Below, piece after piece: positions 1-9,300 of a stretch of DNA of 55,550 nucleotides. The DNA is from Comamonas aquatica NBRC 14918 (lineage in GTDB: Bacteria; Pseudomonadota; Gammaproteobacteria; Burkholderiales; Burkholderiaceae_C), in assembly GCF_000739875.1 (NCBI RefSeq), contig NZ_BBJR01000053.1, forward strand, positions 1-55,550. The letters are read 5' to 3'. Made by a program: the position numbers and the translations under genes. The notes under the pieces are model-generated. The model did not search any database. It had not been told where the DNA came from and saw only the letters and a list, made by a program, of their open reading frames with translations. Positions within the stretch are counted from its first letter, which is position 1; each line of letters starts with the position of its first letter.

Positions 1-7
1 ATCTGAC

Positions 8-42
8 AACCCTCTTGAATCTCCGGTTCAAGAGGGTTTTTT
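8..42 (+). terminator. Rho-independent terminator of a gene left of the window
   Basis: A perfect 12-bp stem (AACCCTCTTGAA at 8-19 pairing with 27-38) with a 7-nt loop runs into a T stretch that ends at 42. The T-run lies on the plus-strand side, so it ends a plus-strand gene upstream of the window. The sensor kinase converging from the right stops at 92. Confidence 0.9.
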
Positions 43-91
43 GTTGCCTGTTGGCTTGCGCGCCTGCAGGAGCAAGTCCACGCAGGTTTTT

Positions 92-1633
92 TCATGCATG
101 GGAGAGGGTTGTCGCCACGGCAGGCGTGCAGGGGGCTGAAGTGGGGTGCTGTGCCGGCAGATGCAGCTGGGCGCACAGGCCGGGGCTGCCGTCGGCATGT
201 GCTTGCAACTGCAAGCGCCCTCCGGCGCTGTGGGCAATGCGCTGCACGATGGTCAGGCCCAGTCCGCTGCCGGCGGAGTTGGCTGCCTTGCGCCAAAAGC
301 GCTGCAGGGCCTGGCTGCGTTCCTCGGTGCTCAGACCGGCGCCGTGGTCCTCGACGCTCACCACCAGTGAGCCTGGCGCGCCCGGTGTGCTGGCGCTGTG
401 CAACTGCATGCGCACGGTCACGGGCAGGGGGCCACGGTGGTGGCGCAGCGCATTGTCCAGCAGGTTGGTGATGGCGCAGGTCAGCAAAGCCGGGGGCAGG
501 TGCAACTGCCAGGCTTCGGCGCTTTCCAGCATGGCGTCCACCGCGGTGTGCAACTGGGGCATGGGCTGCTGCCCCTGGGCAGCCAGTCTGCGCGCGCGTT
601 CCAGGGATTGGTTGGTCGCCTGGCGCAGGGCGGCCACGATGTGCGGGCCGCTGGCGCAACTGGCGGGCGCGGTGGCGTTGCAGGTGTTTTCCAGTTGGGC
701 CAGCTGCAGCAATTGTTCCAGCGTGGCGTGCATGTGCTCGATGCCCGCGTGCGCCTGCGCCAGGGCCTGCCGGGCCTGCGTGCACTCGGTCGCAGCCTGG
801 CGTTCCAGCACCAATTGGGCGATTTGCGTGTGGGTCTTGATGGCGGTGAGCGGCGTGCGCAGTTCATGGGCCGCATCGGCGGTCCAGCGGCGTTCGTGTT
901 CCAGGGCCGCATCCATGCGCGCCAGCAACTGGTTCAGATTGCGGGTCAGCGGTGCCAGCTCCACCGTGTCCAGCCCGATCTGAACGGGGCTGGGGTCCTG
1001 CGGTGGGCGTTGGGCCAGCACCTGTCCCAGCTGTCGCAGGGGCTGCAGGCACCAACCTGTGATCCACCAGCTCAGCACCACCACGCCCACCAGCGACAGC
1101 ACAAAGGGCAGCACCAGGGTGCGAGCGAATGCGGTCACCAGCTGATCGCGCACATCCAGCCGGTCGGCGGTGGCGATGCGGATGCCGCGGTCCTCGAGCA
1201 CATAGGTGCGCCACAGCTTGCCGCCTTTTTCGATCTGGCCAAAACCGCTGGGGGCAGGGCTGAAACCGGGACTGTTGTCGGTGCGCGCCAGCGGCACGAT
1301 GTCGACCTCGCTGCGCACCAGGCTGACTTCGCAGGCCACGCCGTCGCGGCCGATGACGGATTGCAGGGCTGTGTGGTGGGCGCCCAGCGGCGTGTCCTGC
1401 TGCTGGAACTGGTGTGCCAGCCCAGCGACCATCTTGGCCGAGGCAATCAGCCGGTTGTCCAGCACCAGGCGCAGCTCGCGCTGCATGGTGGGGAACATCC
1501 AGGCCGCCACGCTGCCCCACAGCATGCACAGGGTCAGGCTCAGTGCGACGACCAGCCGCAGGCGTAGGCTCTTGGGCGCGGTCTGCAGTGCAGGCACGGG
1601 CTGGCCCGGGTCAGGATGGCGGTGCGTGCTCAT
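92..1633 (-). CDS. Sensor histidine kinase (OmpR-type partner, QseC/TctE-like)
   Basis: A 513-residue inner-membrane sensor kinase that should phosphorylate the regulator encoded just upstream. Membrane segments lie near residues 26-46 and 172-193 and enclose a periplasmic domain of about 125 residues. The H-box is AAHELRTPLTAIKTHTQ with the phospho-accepting His256. An N-box (NLLDNALRHH), G1 (VEDHGAGLS) and G2 (GSGLGLTIVQRIA) follow, so the kinase core is complete. The ATG at 1633 overlaps the regulator stop by 4 nt (ATGA), which fixes the start and implies translational coupling. The architecture matches the QseC/TctE/PmrB group. The signal cannot be inferred, because neither the periplasmic domain nor the neighbours point to one. 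Confidence 0.9.
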   Translation of the reverse strand: MSTHRHPDPGQPVPALQTAPKSLRLRLVVALSLTLCMLWGSVAAWMFPTMQRELRLVLDNRLIASAKMVAGLAHQFQQQDTPLGAHHTALQSVIGRDGVACEVSLVRSEVDIVPLARTDNSPGFSPAPSGFGQIEKGGKLWRTYVLEDRGIRIATADRLDVRDQLVTAFARTLVLPFVLSLVGVVVLSWWITGWCLQPLRQLGQVLAQRPPQDPSPVQIGLDTVELAPLTRNLNQLLARMDAALEHERRWTADAAHELRTPLTAIKTHTQIAQLVLERQAATECTQARQALAQAHAGIEHMHATLEQLLQLAQLENTCNATAPASCASGPHIVAALRQATNQSLERARRLAAQGQQPMPQLHTAVDAMLESAEAWQLHLPPALLTCAITNLLDNALRHHRGPLPVTVRMQLHSASTPGAPGSLVVSVEDHGAGLSTEERSQALQRFWRKAANSAGSGLGLTIVQRIAHSAGGRLQLQAHADGSPGLCAQLHLPAQHPTSAPCTPAVATTLSHA

Positions 1634-2307
1634 GCCGCGTGCGCGCAGTAACGCGCGCCCAGTCGAAAACCCAGGCCGCGCACCGTCTCGATGGTGTCGT
1701 TGCCCAGTTTTTTGCGCAGGTGGTGCACGTGTACGTTGACGGTGTTGCTGCCCACGTCCAGGTCGAAGCCATACAGGCTGTCGTGCAGTTGCGCGGGGCT
1801 GAGGATCCGGCCCCGGGCCTGCAGCAGGGCGGTCAGCAAGGCCCATTCACGGCGCGACAGCTCGATGGCCTGGCCGTCGCGCCAGGCTTCGCAGGTGGCG
1901 GTGTTGACTTGGCAATCGCCCAGCGTCAGCGCATCGCTGGCCCGGCCCGCCGCGCGGCGCAGCAGGGCCTGTAGGCGCAGGGCCAGCTCCTGCAGGTCGA
2001 AGGGCTTGGTCAGGTAGTCGTCGGTGCCGGTCTGGAAGCCGGCCACCTTGTCTTCCAGGCTGCTGCGTGCCGTCAGGATCAGCACGGGCAGGTCCTGGCC
2101 ACGGCCGCGCCAGGCGCGCAGCAGGTCCAGGCCGTTCCCGTCGGGCAGGCCCAGGTCCAGCACGCAGGCATCGAAGTGGCTGGCGGCCAAGTGGCTGCCA
2201 GCCTGTGCTTGCGTGGCGGCCACGTCGCAGGTGAAACCATGCAGTTCCAGGCCGCTCTTGAGGCCGCTGGCCACCAGGGGGTTGTCTTCGACGATCAGGA
2301 TGTGCAT
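1630..2307 (-). CDS. Response regulator, OmpR family (QseB/TctD-like)
   Basis: A 225-residue two-domain regulator. The receiver domain has the acidic pair E7/D8, phospho-acceptor Asp51 (CVLDLGLPDG), the Thr/Ser switch in LILTARSS and Lys101 (YLTKPF). A winged-helix OmpR DNA-binding domain fills the C-terminal half, ending with a VNVHVHHLRKKLG segment. I chose the ATG at 2307 (MHILIVEDN) over a TTG two codons upstream because receiver domains begin there. It is the first gene of a two-gene minus-strand operon with the kinase at 92-1633. It is not a TtrR homologue, since TtrR is of the LuxR/NarL type, so a link to the ttr genes 4 kb away is not supported. Confidence 0.93.
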   Translation of the reverse strand: MHILIVEDNPLVASGLKSGLELHGFTCDVAATQAQAGSHLAASHFDACVLDLGLPDGNGLDLLRAWRGRGQDLPVLILTARSSLEDKVAGFQTGTDDYLTKPFDLQELALRLQALLRRAAGRASDALTLGDCQVNTATCEAWRDGQAIELSRREWALLTALLQARGRILSPAQLHDSLYGFDLDVGSNTVNVHVHHLRKKLGNDTIETVRGLGFRLGARYCAHAA

Positions 2308-2394
2308 GGGCAAATTCGGTCTGGCGCAGGTAGTGGGCGAGTGTAGGCGGGAGCCATTAACGCAGTGGCGCCGTGCGGGTCACCGTTCATCAGG

Positions 2395-2448
2395 TTTGAT
2401 AGCTGTTTGCGCTTGCTGGATGTGCGCCAGGGCCTGATTTGGCTATAA
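2395..2448. repeat. Dispersed Comamonadaceae-type repeat, copy 1
   Basis: AT-rich borders (TTTGATAGCTGTTTGCGC at the left, TTTGGCTATAA at the right) flank a GCGCTTGCTGGATGTGCGCC core that can fold back on itself. Related copies lie at 9281, 14011, 32331 and 39801. The family assignment is from memory of similar repeats in Acidovorax-like genomes, not from a search. It sits between the start of the two-component operon and the VOC gene. Confidence 0.65.
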
Positions 2449-2588
2449 ATTGATGCGCATCAAGCGTGGTGCCGGCCCGGGCGGTCGGGCACTTCGGTGG
2501 CCATCGGGCGGCCCGCCTGGGCAGGCACCGGCCACCGGGTTACCCTCGGGGGTATCACTCGTATACGTCAACAAGAAAGCACCGCACC

Positions 2589-2981
2589 ATGAAACTGGGA
2601 TACACCATCGTCTATGTACCGGAGGTGGCCGCCTCCCTGCAGTTTTTTACCGACGCATTCGGTTTTGCCGTGAAGTTCTTGCACGAATCCGGCACCTACG
2701 GCGAGCTGGACACCGGGGCCACCACCCTGGCCTTTGCCGCGCATGCCTTGGGCGAGGGCAATTTCCCTGGCGGGCATGTGGCGGCTTCGGAGTCTGTCCA
2801 GCCCCTGGGCATGGAGATCGGGCTGGTCACCGAGGATGTGGAGCAGGCTTACACCCGGGCTTTGCAGGCCGGGGCCGTGCAGCTGTCCGCGCCGACGCGC
2901 AAACCCTGGGGTCAGGTCGTGGCCTATGTGCGCAGCCCCGACGGCACGCTGATCGAGCTGTGCACGCCGATCGGCGGCTAG
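2589..2981 (+). CDS. VOC-superfamily protein (glyoxalase/bleomycin-resistance fold)
   Basis: A 130-residue single-domain protein of the vicinal-oxygen-chelate fold. It opens MKLGYTIVYVPEVAASLQFF with the typical beta-alpha start. An LxxxT(D/E)DVEQAY segment begins the second repeat, and the end is the characteristic YVRSPDGTLIELCTP. The final E of DGTLIEL is a usual metal ligand in this family. The ATG at 2589 follows an AAGAAAG ribosome-binding site. The longer upstream frame has no family similarity and reads through the repeat area, so I did not use it. Such small VOC proteins include lyases, dioxygenases and antibiotic-binding proteins, and the substrate cannot be told here. It appears monocistronic. 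Confidence 0.88.
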   Translation: MKLGYTIVYVPEVAASLQFFTDAFGFAVKFLHESGTYGELDTGATTLAFAAHALGEGNFPGGHVAASESVQPLGMEIGLVTEDVEQAYTRALQAGAVQLSAPTRKPWGQVVAYVRSPDGTLIELCTPIGG

Positions 2982-3340
2982 CGCGTGCCGGGGGCACGGC
3001 GGGGGACGTGGGAAAGTCAAGGGCATGGCCCTGATCCAGGCCATCCCTTGCGCCGTGGCGGCCTTGCCAGACAAAGCCTGGCGTGCCAAATTGAAACGGT
3101 GCGGCCAAGTGGCACCCACCCCATGTCGCTGCAGTCCCAGGGGAAGGGCCTGCCCCGGACCGGGCACGCAGCTTGCGGTGCGGGCTGCTGGACTCAGCCG
3201 CGCTGCGGCCAATACAGGGATGCAGAGAGGTCGGAAAAACCGAATTCATTTTATTTTTAGATGTCATGGCGCGAGCCTCGGACTGCCGAGTCGCACCATC
3301 CAATCAATGGCTTGTGGAAAGATATTGCATCGGTCTATAA
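2982..3340. other. Intergenic region with a candidate promoter for the SBP-GGDEF-EAL gene
   Basis: The 359 bp hold no convincing gene. The last 100 bp are markedly AT-richer than the surroundings. A possible promoter is TTGTGG (3312-3317), an 18-nt spacer, and TATAAA (3336-3341). That -10 touches the annotated start codon, so either the true transcript starts elsewhere or translation begins further downstream. Confidence 0.45.
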
Positions 3341-5941
3341 ATGAAAAAAAGTAAATGCTGGTTTTCCATTTGCAGGGGTCTTTTCATGGCCCTGTGCCTG
3401 CTTGGCAATCTGCAGGCGCGCACCATCACGGTGGTGGGGGATGACAATTACCCACCCTACCTGTTCAAGGATGCCAGCGGCAACACGGTGGGCTATATCG
3501 CAGACCTTTGGGCGCTGTGGGAGCAGCAAACCGGCGTGCGCGTGAACCTGGTGGCCACATCCTGGGGCGATGCCCAACAGCTGCTATTGAATGGCCAGGC
3601 GGATGTGATCGAAATGATCTTCCGCACGCCGGAGCGCGAAGACGCCTACAGCTTTTCCCAGCCTTATGAACGGGTGAATGCCAATATCTACACCCTGGAT
3701 GGCATCGTCGGCATTTCGTCACCGCGCGAGCTGTCCGGTTTTGTGGTCGGCGTGCAAAAAGGGGATGCGTGCATCGCCAAGCTGAATGCGGCTGGGGTTG
3801 GCGGTTTGCAGACCTACGATGGGTATCGCCAGATGATCAGCGATACGCTGGCGAAAAAAATAAAAATATTTTGCATGGATGAATATCCGGCGGATTATTA
3901 CCTGTACCTGATGGATGCCGATAAACACATTCGCAAGGCATTTTCTTTTTATTTTGATGATTTTCGACGTGCTGTCCGAAAGAACGACCTGGCCACCCTG
4001 GAGTTGGTGGAGCGTGGCATGGCAGCCATTCCGCTGGAGGCGCGCGAGGCCCTGGAAAAAAAGTGGAAGGGGCGCCCGGTCCACCGGCTGTCGTATTCAC
4101 AGTTGGTGCAATACGGCTTGCTGGCGATTGCGGCGCTGGGGGGCGTTCTGGCGCTGTGGATCTGGTTGCTGCGGGTGGCGGTGAAGAAGAAGACCACGGA
4201 AATCCAGGCCCAGGCCAGCCAGTTGGGGCTGGAGCGCAGCCGCTTGCAGGAAATCCTGGATGCCACACGGGCCGGCACCTGGGAGTGGAATGTGCAGACC
4301 GGTGCGTGTGTCTTCAACGAGCGTTGGGCGCAGATGCTGGGCTATACCCTGGAGGAAATCCGGCCCTGGACGGTGGACACCTGGACCCGGCTCACCCACC
4401 CGGACGACCTGGCGCCGACGATGGAACGGCTGGAGCTGCACTTTGCGCGCAAGACCCAGTATTACGAGAGTGAGATGCGCATGCGACACAAGGACGGGCA
4501 CTGGGTGTGGGTGTCCGACCGTGGCCGGCTGATCTCCAGAACCCCCGAGGGCCTGCCCCTGGTGATGAATGGCACGCACATCGACATCACCGAAAGCAAG
4601 ATCGCCAACGATGCCATCTGGCAGCAGGCCAACTACGACAGCCTGACCCAACTGCCCAACCGGCTCTTGCTCAACGACCGCTTGACGGATGTGCTCAAGC
4701 GCGCCGAGCGCAGCCAGAACAAGGTGGCGCTGATCTTCATCGACCTGGACCATTTCAAGGAAGTCAACGACACCCTGGGCCACCCGGTGGGCGACCAACT
4801 GATCATCCAGGCCGGTGCCCGCATCCGGCGCAGCGTGCGCGAGTCGGACACGGTGGCCCGCCTGGGTGGCGATGAGTTCTGCATCCTGATCGCCGATCTG
4901 GCCGATGTGACCCACCTGACCGAGCTGGCGCAGAAGGTCCTCGACCAACTGGCCAGCCCTTACACCCTGGGCGACGAGCAGGTCTACAGCACCGCCAGCC
5001 TGGGGATCAGCATTTATCCCGACGATGCCGGCGATGCCATCGAGATGCTGCGCCACTCAGACCAGGCCATGTACGCGGCCAAGAACGAGGGGCGCCACTG
5101 CTTTCGCTTTTTCACCGCGTCGATGCAGGAGTCTGCGCTGCAGCGCATGCAGCTGGTGCGCGATCTGCGCCAGGCGATGGCGCTCAATCAGTTCAAGGAT
5201 TACTACCAGCCGATCGTGGTGCTGGCCACGGGCCGAATCCACAAGGCCGAGGCGCTGTTGCGCTGGCGGCACCCCACCCACGGTTTCATCAGTCCCGCGG
5301 TGTTCATCCCGATCGCCGAGGACATCGGGGCGATTGTGGAGATCGGCGGCTGGATCTTCTTGCGGGCAGCGCAGAACGCCAAGAAATGGCTGTCCATCGT
5401 TGGTGACGACCTGGCTATCAGCATCAACAAGTCGCCGGTGCAGTTCCGCGATCGCAGCCCCGAGCACCTGGACTGGGTCAGGCTGCTGGAGACCCTGGAG
5501 CTGCCCGGCAAGCACATCGTCGCGGAAATCACCGAGGGCCTGCTGTTGCGGCAGGAGCCGTTCATCGAGGAGAAACTGCTGGCCTTCCGCGATGCCGGCA
5601 TCCAGGTGGCCATCGATGATTTCGGCACGGGGTATTCCTCGCTGTCCTACCTGACCAAGTTCGACATCGATTACCTGAAGATCGACAAGTCCTTCACCAG
5701 CAACCTGGCTCCGGGCAACGAGACCCAAGCCTTGTGCGAGGCCATCATCATGATGGCCCACAAGGTCGGGCTGAAGGTGATCGCCGAAGGGGTGGAGACG
5801 GAGCAGCAGCGCGATCTGCTCAAAGAGATGGGCTGCGATTACGCCCAGGGCTATCTGTATTCCCGGCCGATTCCCGCCCACGAATTCCAGGCAATGCTGG
5901 AGGCGCATTACCGCAGCCTGAACTCCGCCGTGCAGGAGTGA
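3341..5941 (+). CDS. Solute-binding domain / PAS / GGDEF / EAL c-di-GMP enzyme
   Basis: An 866-residue membrane protein predicted to turn over cyclic di-GMP in response to an extracytoplasmic ligand. Domains in order: signal peptide 1-26, periplasmic SBP_bac_3-type domain about 28-245 (begins TITVVGDDNYPPYLF), one membrane span about 259-282, PAS about 304-420, GGDEF about 430-590, EAL about 612-855. The GGDEF motif is intact (RLGGDEF, 509-513). The EAL domain keeps E637 in KAEALLRW, the IDDFGTGYSS loop, DYLKIDKSF and AEGVET, so both activities look possible. ATG 3341 gives a good signal peptide but has no Shine-Dalgarno. Met16 (3386) has AGGGG upstream but would destroy the signal peptide. 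It appears monocistronic. The ligand is probably an amino acid or similar small molecule, by family only. Confidence 0.92.
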   Translation: MKKSKCWFSICRGLFMALCLLGNLQARTITVVGDDNYPPYLFKDASGNTVGYIADLWALWEQQTGVRVNLVATSWGDAQQLLLNGQADVIEMIFRTPEREDAYSFSQPYERVNANIYTLDGIVGISSPRELSGFVVGVQKGDACIAKLNAAGVGGLQTYDGYRQMISDTLAKKIKIFCMDEYPADYYLYLMDADKHIRKAFSFYFDDFRRAVRKNDLATLELVERGMAAIPLEAREALEKKWKGRPVHRLSYSQLVQYGLLAIAALGGVLALWIWLLRVAVKKKTTEIQAQASQLGLERSRLQEILDATRAGTWEWNVQTGACVFNERWAQMLGYTLEEIRPWTVDTWTRLTHPDDLAPTMERLELHFARKTQYYESEMRMRHKDGHWVWVSDRGRLISRTPEGLPLVMNGTHIDITESKIANDAIWQQANYDSLTQLPNRLLLNDRLTDVLKRAERSQNKVALIFIDLDHFKEVNDTLGHPVGDQLIIQAGARIRRSVRESDTVARLGGDEFCILIADLADVTHLTELAQKVLDQLASPYTLGDEQVYSTASLGISIYPDDAGDAIEMLRHSDQAMYAAKNEGRHCFRFFTASMQESALQRMQLVRDLRQAMALNQFKDYYQPIVVLATGRIHKAEALLRWRHPTHGFISPAVFIPIAEDIGAIVEIGGWIFLRAAQNAKKWLSIVGDDLAISINKSPVQFRDRSPEHLDWVRLLETLELPGKHIVAEITEGLLLRQEPFIEEKLLAFRDAGIQVAIDDFGTGYSSLSYLTKFDIDYLKIDKSFTSNLAPGNETQALCEAIIMMAHKVGLKVIAEGVETEQQRDLLKEMGCDYAQGYLYSRPIPAHEFQAMLEAHYRSLNSAVQE

Positions 5942-5974
5942 GCGCCGCGGCTGGCCCCCAGGGCGGGCCACCGT

Positions 5975-6004
5975 AAAAAAAGCCCACCGGCATGGCCGGT
6001 GGGC
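5975..6004 (-). terminator. Terminator of the ttrBCA operon
   Basis: The 10-bp stem GCCCACCGGC/GCCGGTGGGC with a 3-nt loop is followed, in the minus direction, by seven T residues (A-run at 5975-5981). It lies 34 bp past the ttrA stop, in the gap where ttrA converges with the GGDEF-EAL gene. Confidence 0.88.
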
Positions 6005-6037
6005 GGACTGTGTGGCACGGCCTGCCGCCGAGCCCTG

Positions 6038-9000
6038 TCAGAGCTTGCGCACCCGCACCGGCAGCCCCTGGCGCACCACGGCGCCGGAGACCCAGTCGAT
6101 CCACACATTGTCCTTGGCCGGGCGCGTGGGGTCGGCAAAGCCCAGGTGGTTCAGGTTCACGCCGTTGGCGTGCTGCGGGTTGGCGTGGGTGGGCTGGCCA
6201 TCCACGGTGTGGGCCACGGCCCCCAGCTGCTTGTGGCCATAGCCGTACTCGATCGCAATCGCGCCCTGGGCAATGCCCTCGCGCACCAGGGCCACGCCCT
6301 CCAGCCGTGCACCGGGCGTGCGCACCTCGATCCTGTCGCCATTGGCAATCCCCAGCTTGGCCGCGTCGGCCTTGTGCAGGCTGATGGGGTTGTGCGGGTG
6401 CACCTGGCGCAGGCGCGGCACGGCGATCGACATGCTGCTCATCAGGTTGGACTTGTAGCTGCTCATGCTCAGCGGCCAGTCCTGCGTGGGGAAGCGTTCG
6501 CGCATGCTGCTGCCGTCGGCGAAGCGGGTGGGGTACCAGGTGGGGCAGCCCACATAGCGCTCGCCGGTCATGGAGTGGCGCATCTTGGCCAGTCCCTCGT
6601 GCCACAGCTGCACGGGGAACTTGGCGGCCTGCTTGAGCTGGTCGCCCTTCCAGGCATCGTCCACCTTGTCGAAGCGGCCACCCCGGCTCATCACCATGGC
6701 CACGCGGCGCACCTCCTCGGGCTGGAGGCGCTGTTCCAGCGCGGGCATCCAGCGGCCCAGCCCGGTCAGGGCGATGTCATCGTCGCTGGCTTCGGGCACG
6801 GGCCGGCCCGCCTGGTAGGCGATGTTGCACATGCCGCGCAGGTAGAAGTCTTCCGCGTTGTCCAGGTCCAGCGGCTGGCCGTCCTTGGTGGACATGGCGT
6901 GTTTGCCAAAACCGGGCAGTTGCAGTTGCCGGGCCAGGGCAAACACGAAGCTCTCGAAGCTGACGGGGCGGCCGTCGGCCGCCTTGGCGGTGGCTGCCTC
7001 TACGGTGGGCCAGCGCACGGTGCTGCTCTTGGCAATCACATCGGCCCAGGGCGCGCCGATGCCCCAGCTTTCGTAGGTGACGGTGTCGGGGACGATGTAG
7101 TCGGCCAGGGCCGAGGTCTCGTTGATGAAGGGGTCGATGGACACGAACAGCGGCAGCTTCTTCGGGTCTTTGATGGCCTCGGCCAGCGTGTTCTCGAAGC
7201 CGGCGATCGCGTACATGGGATTACTCATGTGGTTGATCCAGGCCTTGACCGGGTAGGGATAGCCCAGCAGGCCGGCGGCCAGCATCTCGCTGGACAGGCC
7301 ACCTGGGGCCGGGTACCACGGGGCCTTGGCGGGGTAGGGGTTCTCGCCCGCGGCCTTCTTGCGCTGGAACTCGCTGGTCTTCTCGTACGGGAAGCGGGTG
7401 CGCGACAAGGTCACGCCGGTGGGCTTGACCGCGCCCGGGAACTGCGCGAAGTTGTAGCGCGGGCCGGGGCCGAAGGGGCCGAAAGGCCCGGCATCCATCA
7501 CCCAGCCGCCCTTGACGTTGAGGTTGCCGATCAGGTTGTTCAGCATGGCGATGGCGTAGGCGGTGTAAAAGCCCGCCCCGCTCATGGTGCCACCGTGGGA
7601 GTTGGCCACGGCCTGCTTGCCGTGGCTGGTGAACTCGCGCGCCAGCTCTTCGATGTCCTGCACCGGTACGCCGCACAGCTCAGAATATTCCTGCAGCGTC
7701 TTGCGGCGCGCTTCCTCGCGCAGCTTGACGAAGGCGGTGCACACGGCGATGGGCGCGGGGGCTTCGGTTGCGTCGGCTGCCTGCAGCGGGGTGAATGCGC
7801 GCTCCACCACCAGCTCCGCCGGCTGGGCCACGGTGTGGGGCACCAGCTTGAAGCCGCCATTGCCATCGGCCACCTGCACCACGTAGACGTCTTCGACCGG
7901 GGTCTTTTCGTCCACCGGCTCGGGCAGGGGCAGTCCCAGGTCAGCCCCGCGCAGGAACTGGCCATAGCGTGGGTGCTTGGGGTCGTTGATCAGCAGGTGG
8001 GTGGCGTTGCTCCAACTGGCCTCGCCTGCGGCGGCCATGGCCGCCGGGCCGGGTTGCGTGAGGAACTGGGCGTCGTAGCGCTCGTGGTCGATGATCCAGC
8101 GGATCAGCGCCATGGCCAGGGCCAGGTCGGTGGCCGGCTTGATGGGCAGCCAGCGGTTGTTGTCACCGGCGGCCAGGCTGGAGGAGGTGGGCAGCACGGG
8201 CGAGACCACCACGTAGCGGTAGGTCTGCTCCTTGCGCGAGCGGGCCTCGGCCAGCTCGCGGCCCTGGCGCTGGAAGGGGTTGCCCGCCTGGGCCGGCGCC
8301 GTGCCGATGAACAGGCCGAAGCGCGAGTGCTTCCAGTCCGGCTTGCCGTGGGGCATGCCGGGGATGTCGCCCAGCGCCGCCGCCGTGCCCACCCTGTAGC
8401 TTTGGCCACAGTACGCGCCGTGGTTGGCCACGTTCACCGTGCCAAAGGCCTGGCGTGCAAAGCGGTTGATCAGCGGGGTGCGGCCTTCGTTGGAGGCGTC
8501 GGTCACCAGCAGCTGGTTGGCCTTGGGGCCGTATTCGGGGTTCTCGGGGTCGATCAGCGTGCGCGTGTCGCGGATGGCCGCCAGACCCTCCACATGGCCT
8601 TCGCCGAACAGGTCGCCGCCTTCGCTGATTTCCTTCACCAGCTGTTCCAGCGAAATGCTCTGCCACTGGCCGGCGCCGCGCGGGCCCACGCGCTTGAGCG
8701 GGGTCAGCACGCGGTGCGGCGCGGTCTGGTGCGCCAGCATGGCCGAGCCGCGGGCGCAACTGGTGGCGCGCCCTTCCAGGCCGTTGTCGCCGCCCAGCAT
8801 GGCATAGACCTCGCGCACCGGGGTTTCCATGGGCGCGGGGTTGGTGGTGGCCAGCGGGTGGTAGGGGTTGCCGGCAATGCGCAGGATCTGGTTGCTGGCG
8901 CTGTCCACGCGCAGGCGCACACCGCACTGGGTCCAGCAGCCCAGGCAGGACGAGGGGCTGACCACCTGGCCGGGCTGGGTGCTCAGCTGGCCGGTGGCGG

Positions 9001-9226
9001 GGTCGATGCGGAATTCCGGGGTCAGCGAGTTGCCGCGCGTGGCGCTGGCCGTGCTGGTGCCGGAGGTGCCGGCCACCAGGCCCTTGGCGCCGCGGGCCAG
9101 TGTTTCGCCATAGCCGGCGGCAAAGGCGGCCAGGCCACCGGCCACGGCCCCGCCACGCAGCAGCAGGCGGCGGCGGGCGGCATCGGTTTCTTCGTGGTGT
9201 GCGGGAGGATGTTGTTTGTCGGTCAT
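6038..9226 (-). CDS. ttrA: Tetrathionate reductase catalytic subunit A
   Basis: A 1062-residue molybdopterin-guanine-dinucleotide oxidoreductase, the large subunit of tetrathionate reductase, which reduces tetrathionate to thiosulfate in anaerobic respiration. The N-terminus is a twin-arginine signal (ARRRLLLRGG near 17-26), giving export as a folded enzyme. A [4Fe-4S] site is formed by Cys94, Cys97, Cys101 and Cys157 (CLGCWTQC ... SCARG). The AYCGQSYR segment (Cys273) is the likely Mo-ligand region of TtrA-type enzymes. The C-terminal cofactor-binding domain ends near WVSGAVVRQGLPVRV. AAGGG lies 7 nt before ATG 9226. It is the last gene of ttrB-ttrC-ttrA, the same order as in Salmonella. A 122-bp gap carrying a dispersed repeat separates it from ttrC. 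Confidence 0.93.
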   Translation of the reverse strand: MTDKQHPPAHHEETDAARRRLLLRGGAVAGGLAAFAAGYGETLARGAKGLVAGTSGTSTASATRGNSLTPEFRIDPATGQLSTQPGQVVSPSSCLGCWTQCGVRLRVDSASNQILRIAGNPYHPLATTNPAPMETPVREVYAMLGGDNGLEGRATSCARGSAMLAHQTAPHRVLTPLKRVGPRGAGQWQSISLEQLVKEISEGGDLFGEGHVEGLAAIRDTRTLIDPENPEYGPKANQLLVTDASNEGRTPLINRFARQAFGTVNVANHGAYCGQSYRVGTAAALGDIPGMPHGKPDWKHSRFGLFIGTAPAQAGNPFQRQGRELAEARSRKEQTYRYVVVSPVLPTSSSLAAGDNNRWLPIKPATDLALAMALIRWIIDHERYDAQFLTQPGPAAMAAAGEASWSNATHLLINDPKHPRYGQFLRGADLGLPLPEPVDEKTPVEDVYVVQVADGNGGFKLVPHTVAQPAELVVERAFTPLQAADATEAPAPIAVCTAFVKLREEARRKTLQEYSELCGVPVQDIEELAREFTSHGKQAVANSHGGTMSGAGFYTAYAIAMLNNLIGNLNVKGGWVMDAGPFGPFGPGPRYNFAQFPGAVKPTGVTLSRTRFPYEKTSEFQRKKAAGENPYPAKAPWYPAPGGLSSEMLAAGLLGYPYPVKAWINHMSNPMYAIAGFENTLAEAIKDPKKLPLFVSIDPFINETSALADYIVPDTVTYESWGIGAPWADVIAKSSTVRWPTVEAATAKAADGRPVSFESFVFALARQLQLPGFGKHAMSTKDGQPLDLDNAEDFYLRGMCNIAYQAGRPVPEASDDDIALTGLGRWMPALEQRLQPEEVRRVAMVMSRGGRFDKVDDAWKGDQLKQAAKFPVQLWHEGLAKMRHSMTGERYVGCPTWYPTRFADGSSMRERFPTQDWPLSMSSYKSNLMSSMSIAVPRLRQVHPHNPISLHKADAAKLGIANGDRIEVRTPGARLEGVALVREGIAQGAIAIEYGYGHKQLGAVAHTVDGQPTHANPQHANGVNLNHLGFADPTRPAKDNVWIDWVSGAVVRQGLPVRVRKL

Positions 9227-9280
9227 GGTCTGCCCTTGCAGCTGCAGAGAAGGCAGGCGCCAGCGAGTAGGGCTATCTGT

Positions 9281-9300
9281 TTTGATAGCTGCTGGCGCCC
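9281..9300. repeat. Dispersed repeat copy 2, inside the ttr operon
   Basis: TTTGATAGCTGCTGGCGCCC is the best preserved left half of the repeat seen at 2395. The right half is degenerate and fades into the end of ttrC. It lies between ttrC and ttrA, so it is part of the operon transcript. Confidence 0.6.

Noticed and set aside
92..2307. Two-component pair as a possible regulator of ttrBCA
   Set aside because: TtrR is a LuxR/NarL-type regulator. This one is OmpR-type, lies 4 kb away and is separated by unrelated genes and a terminator.
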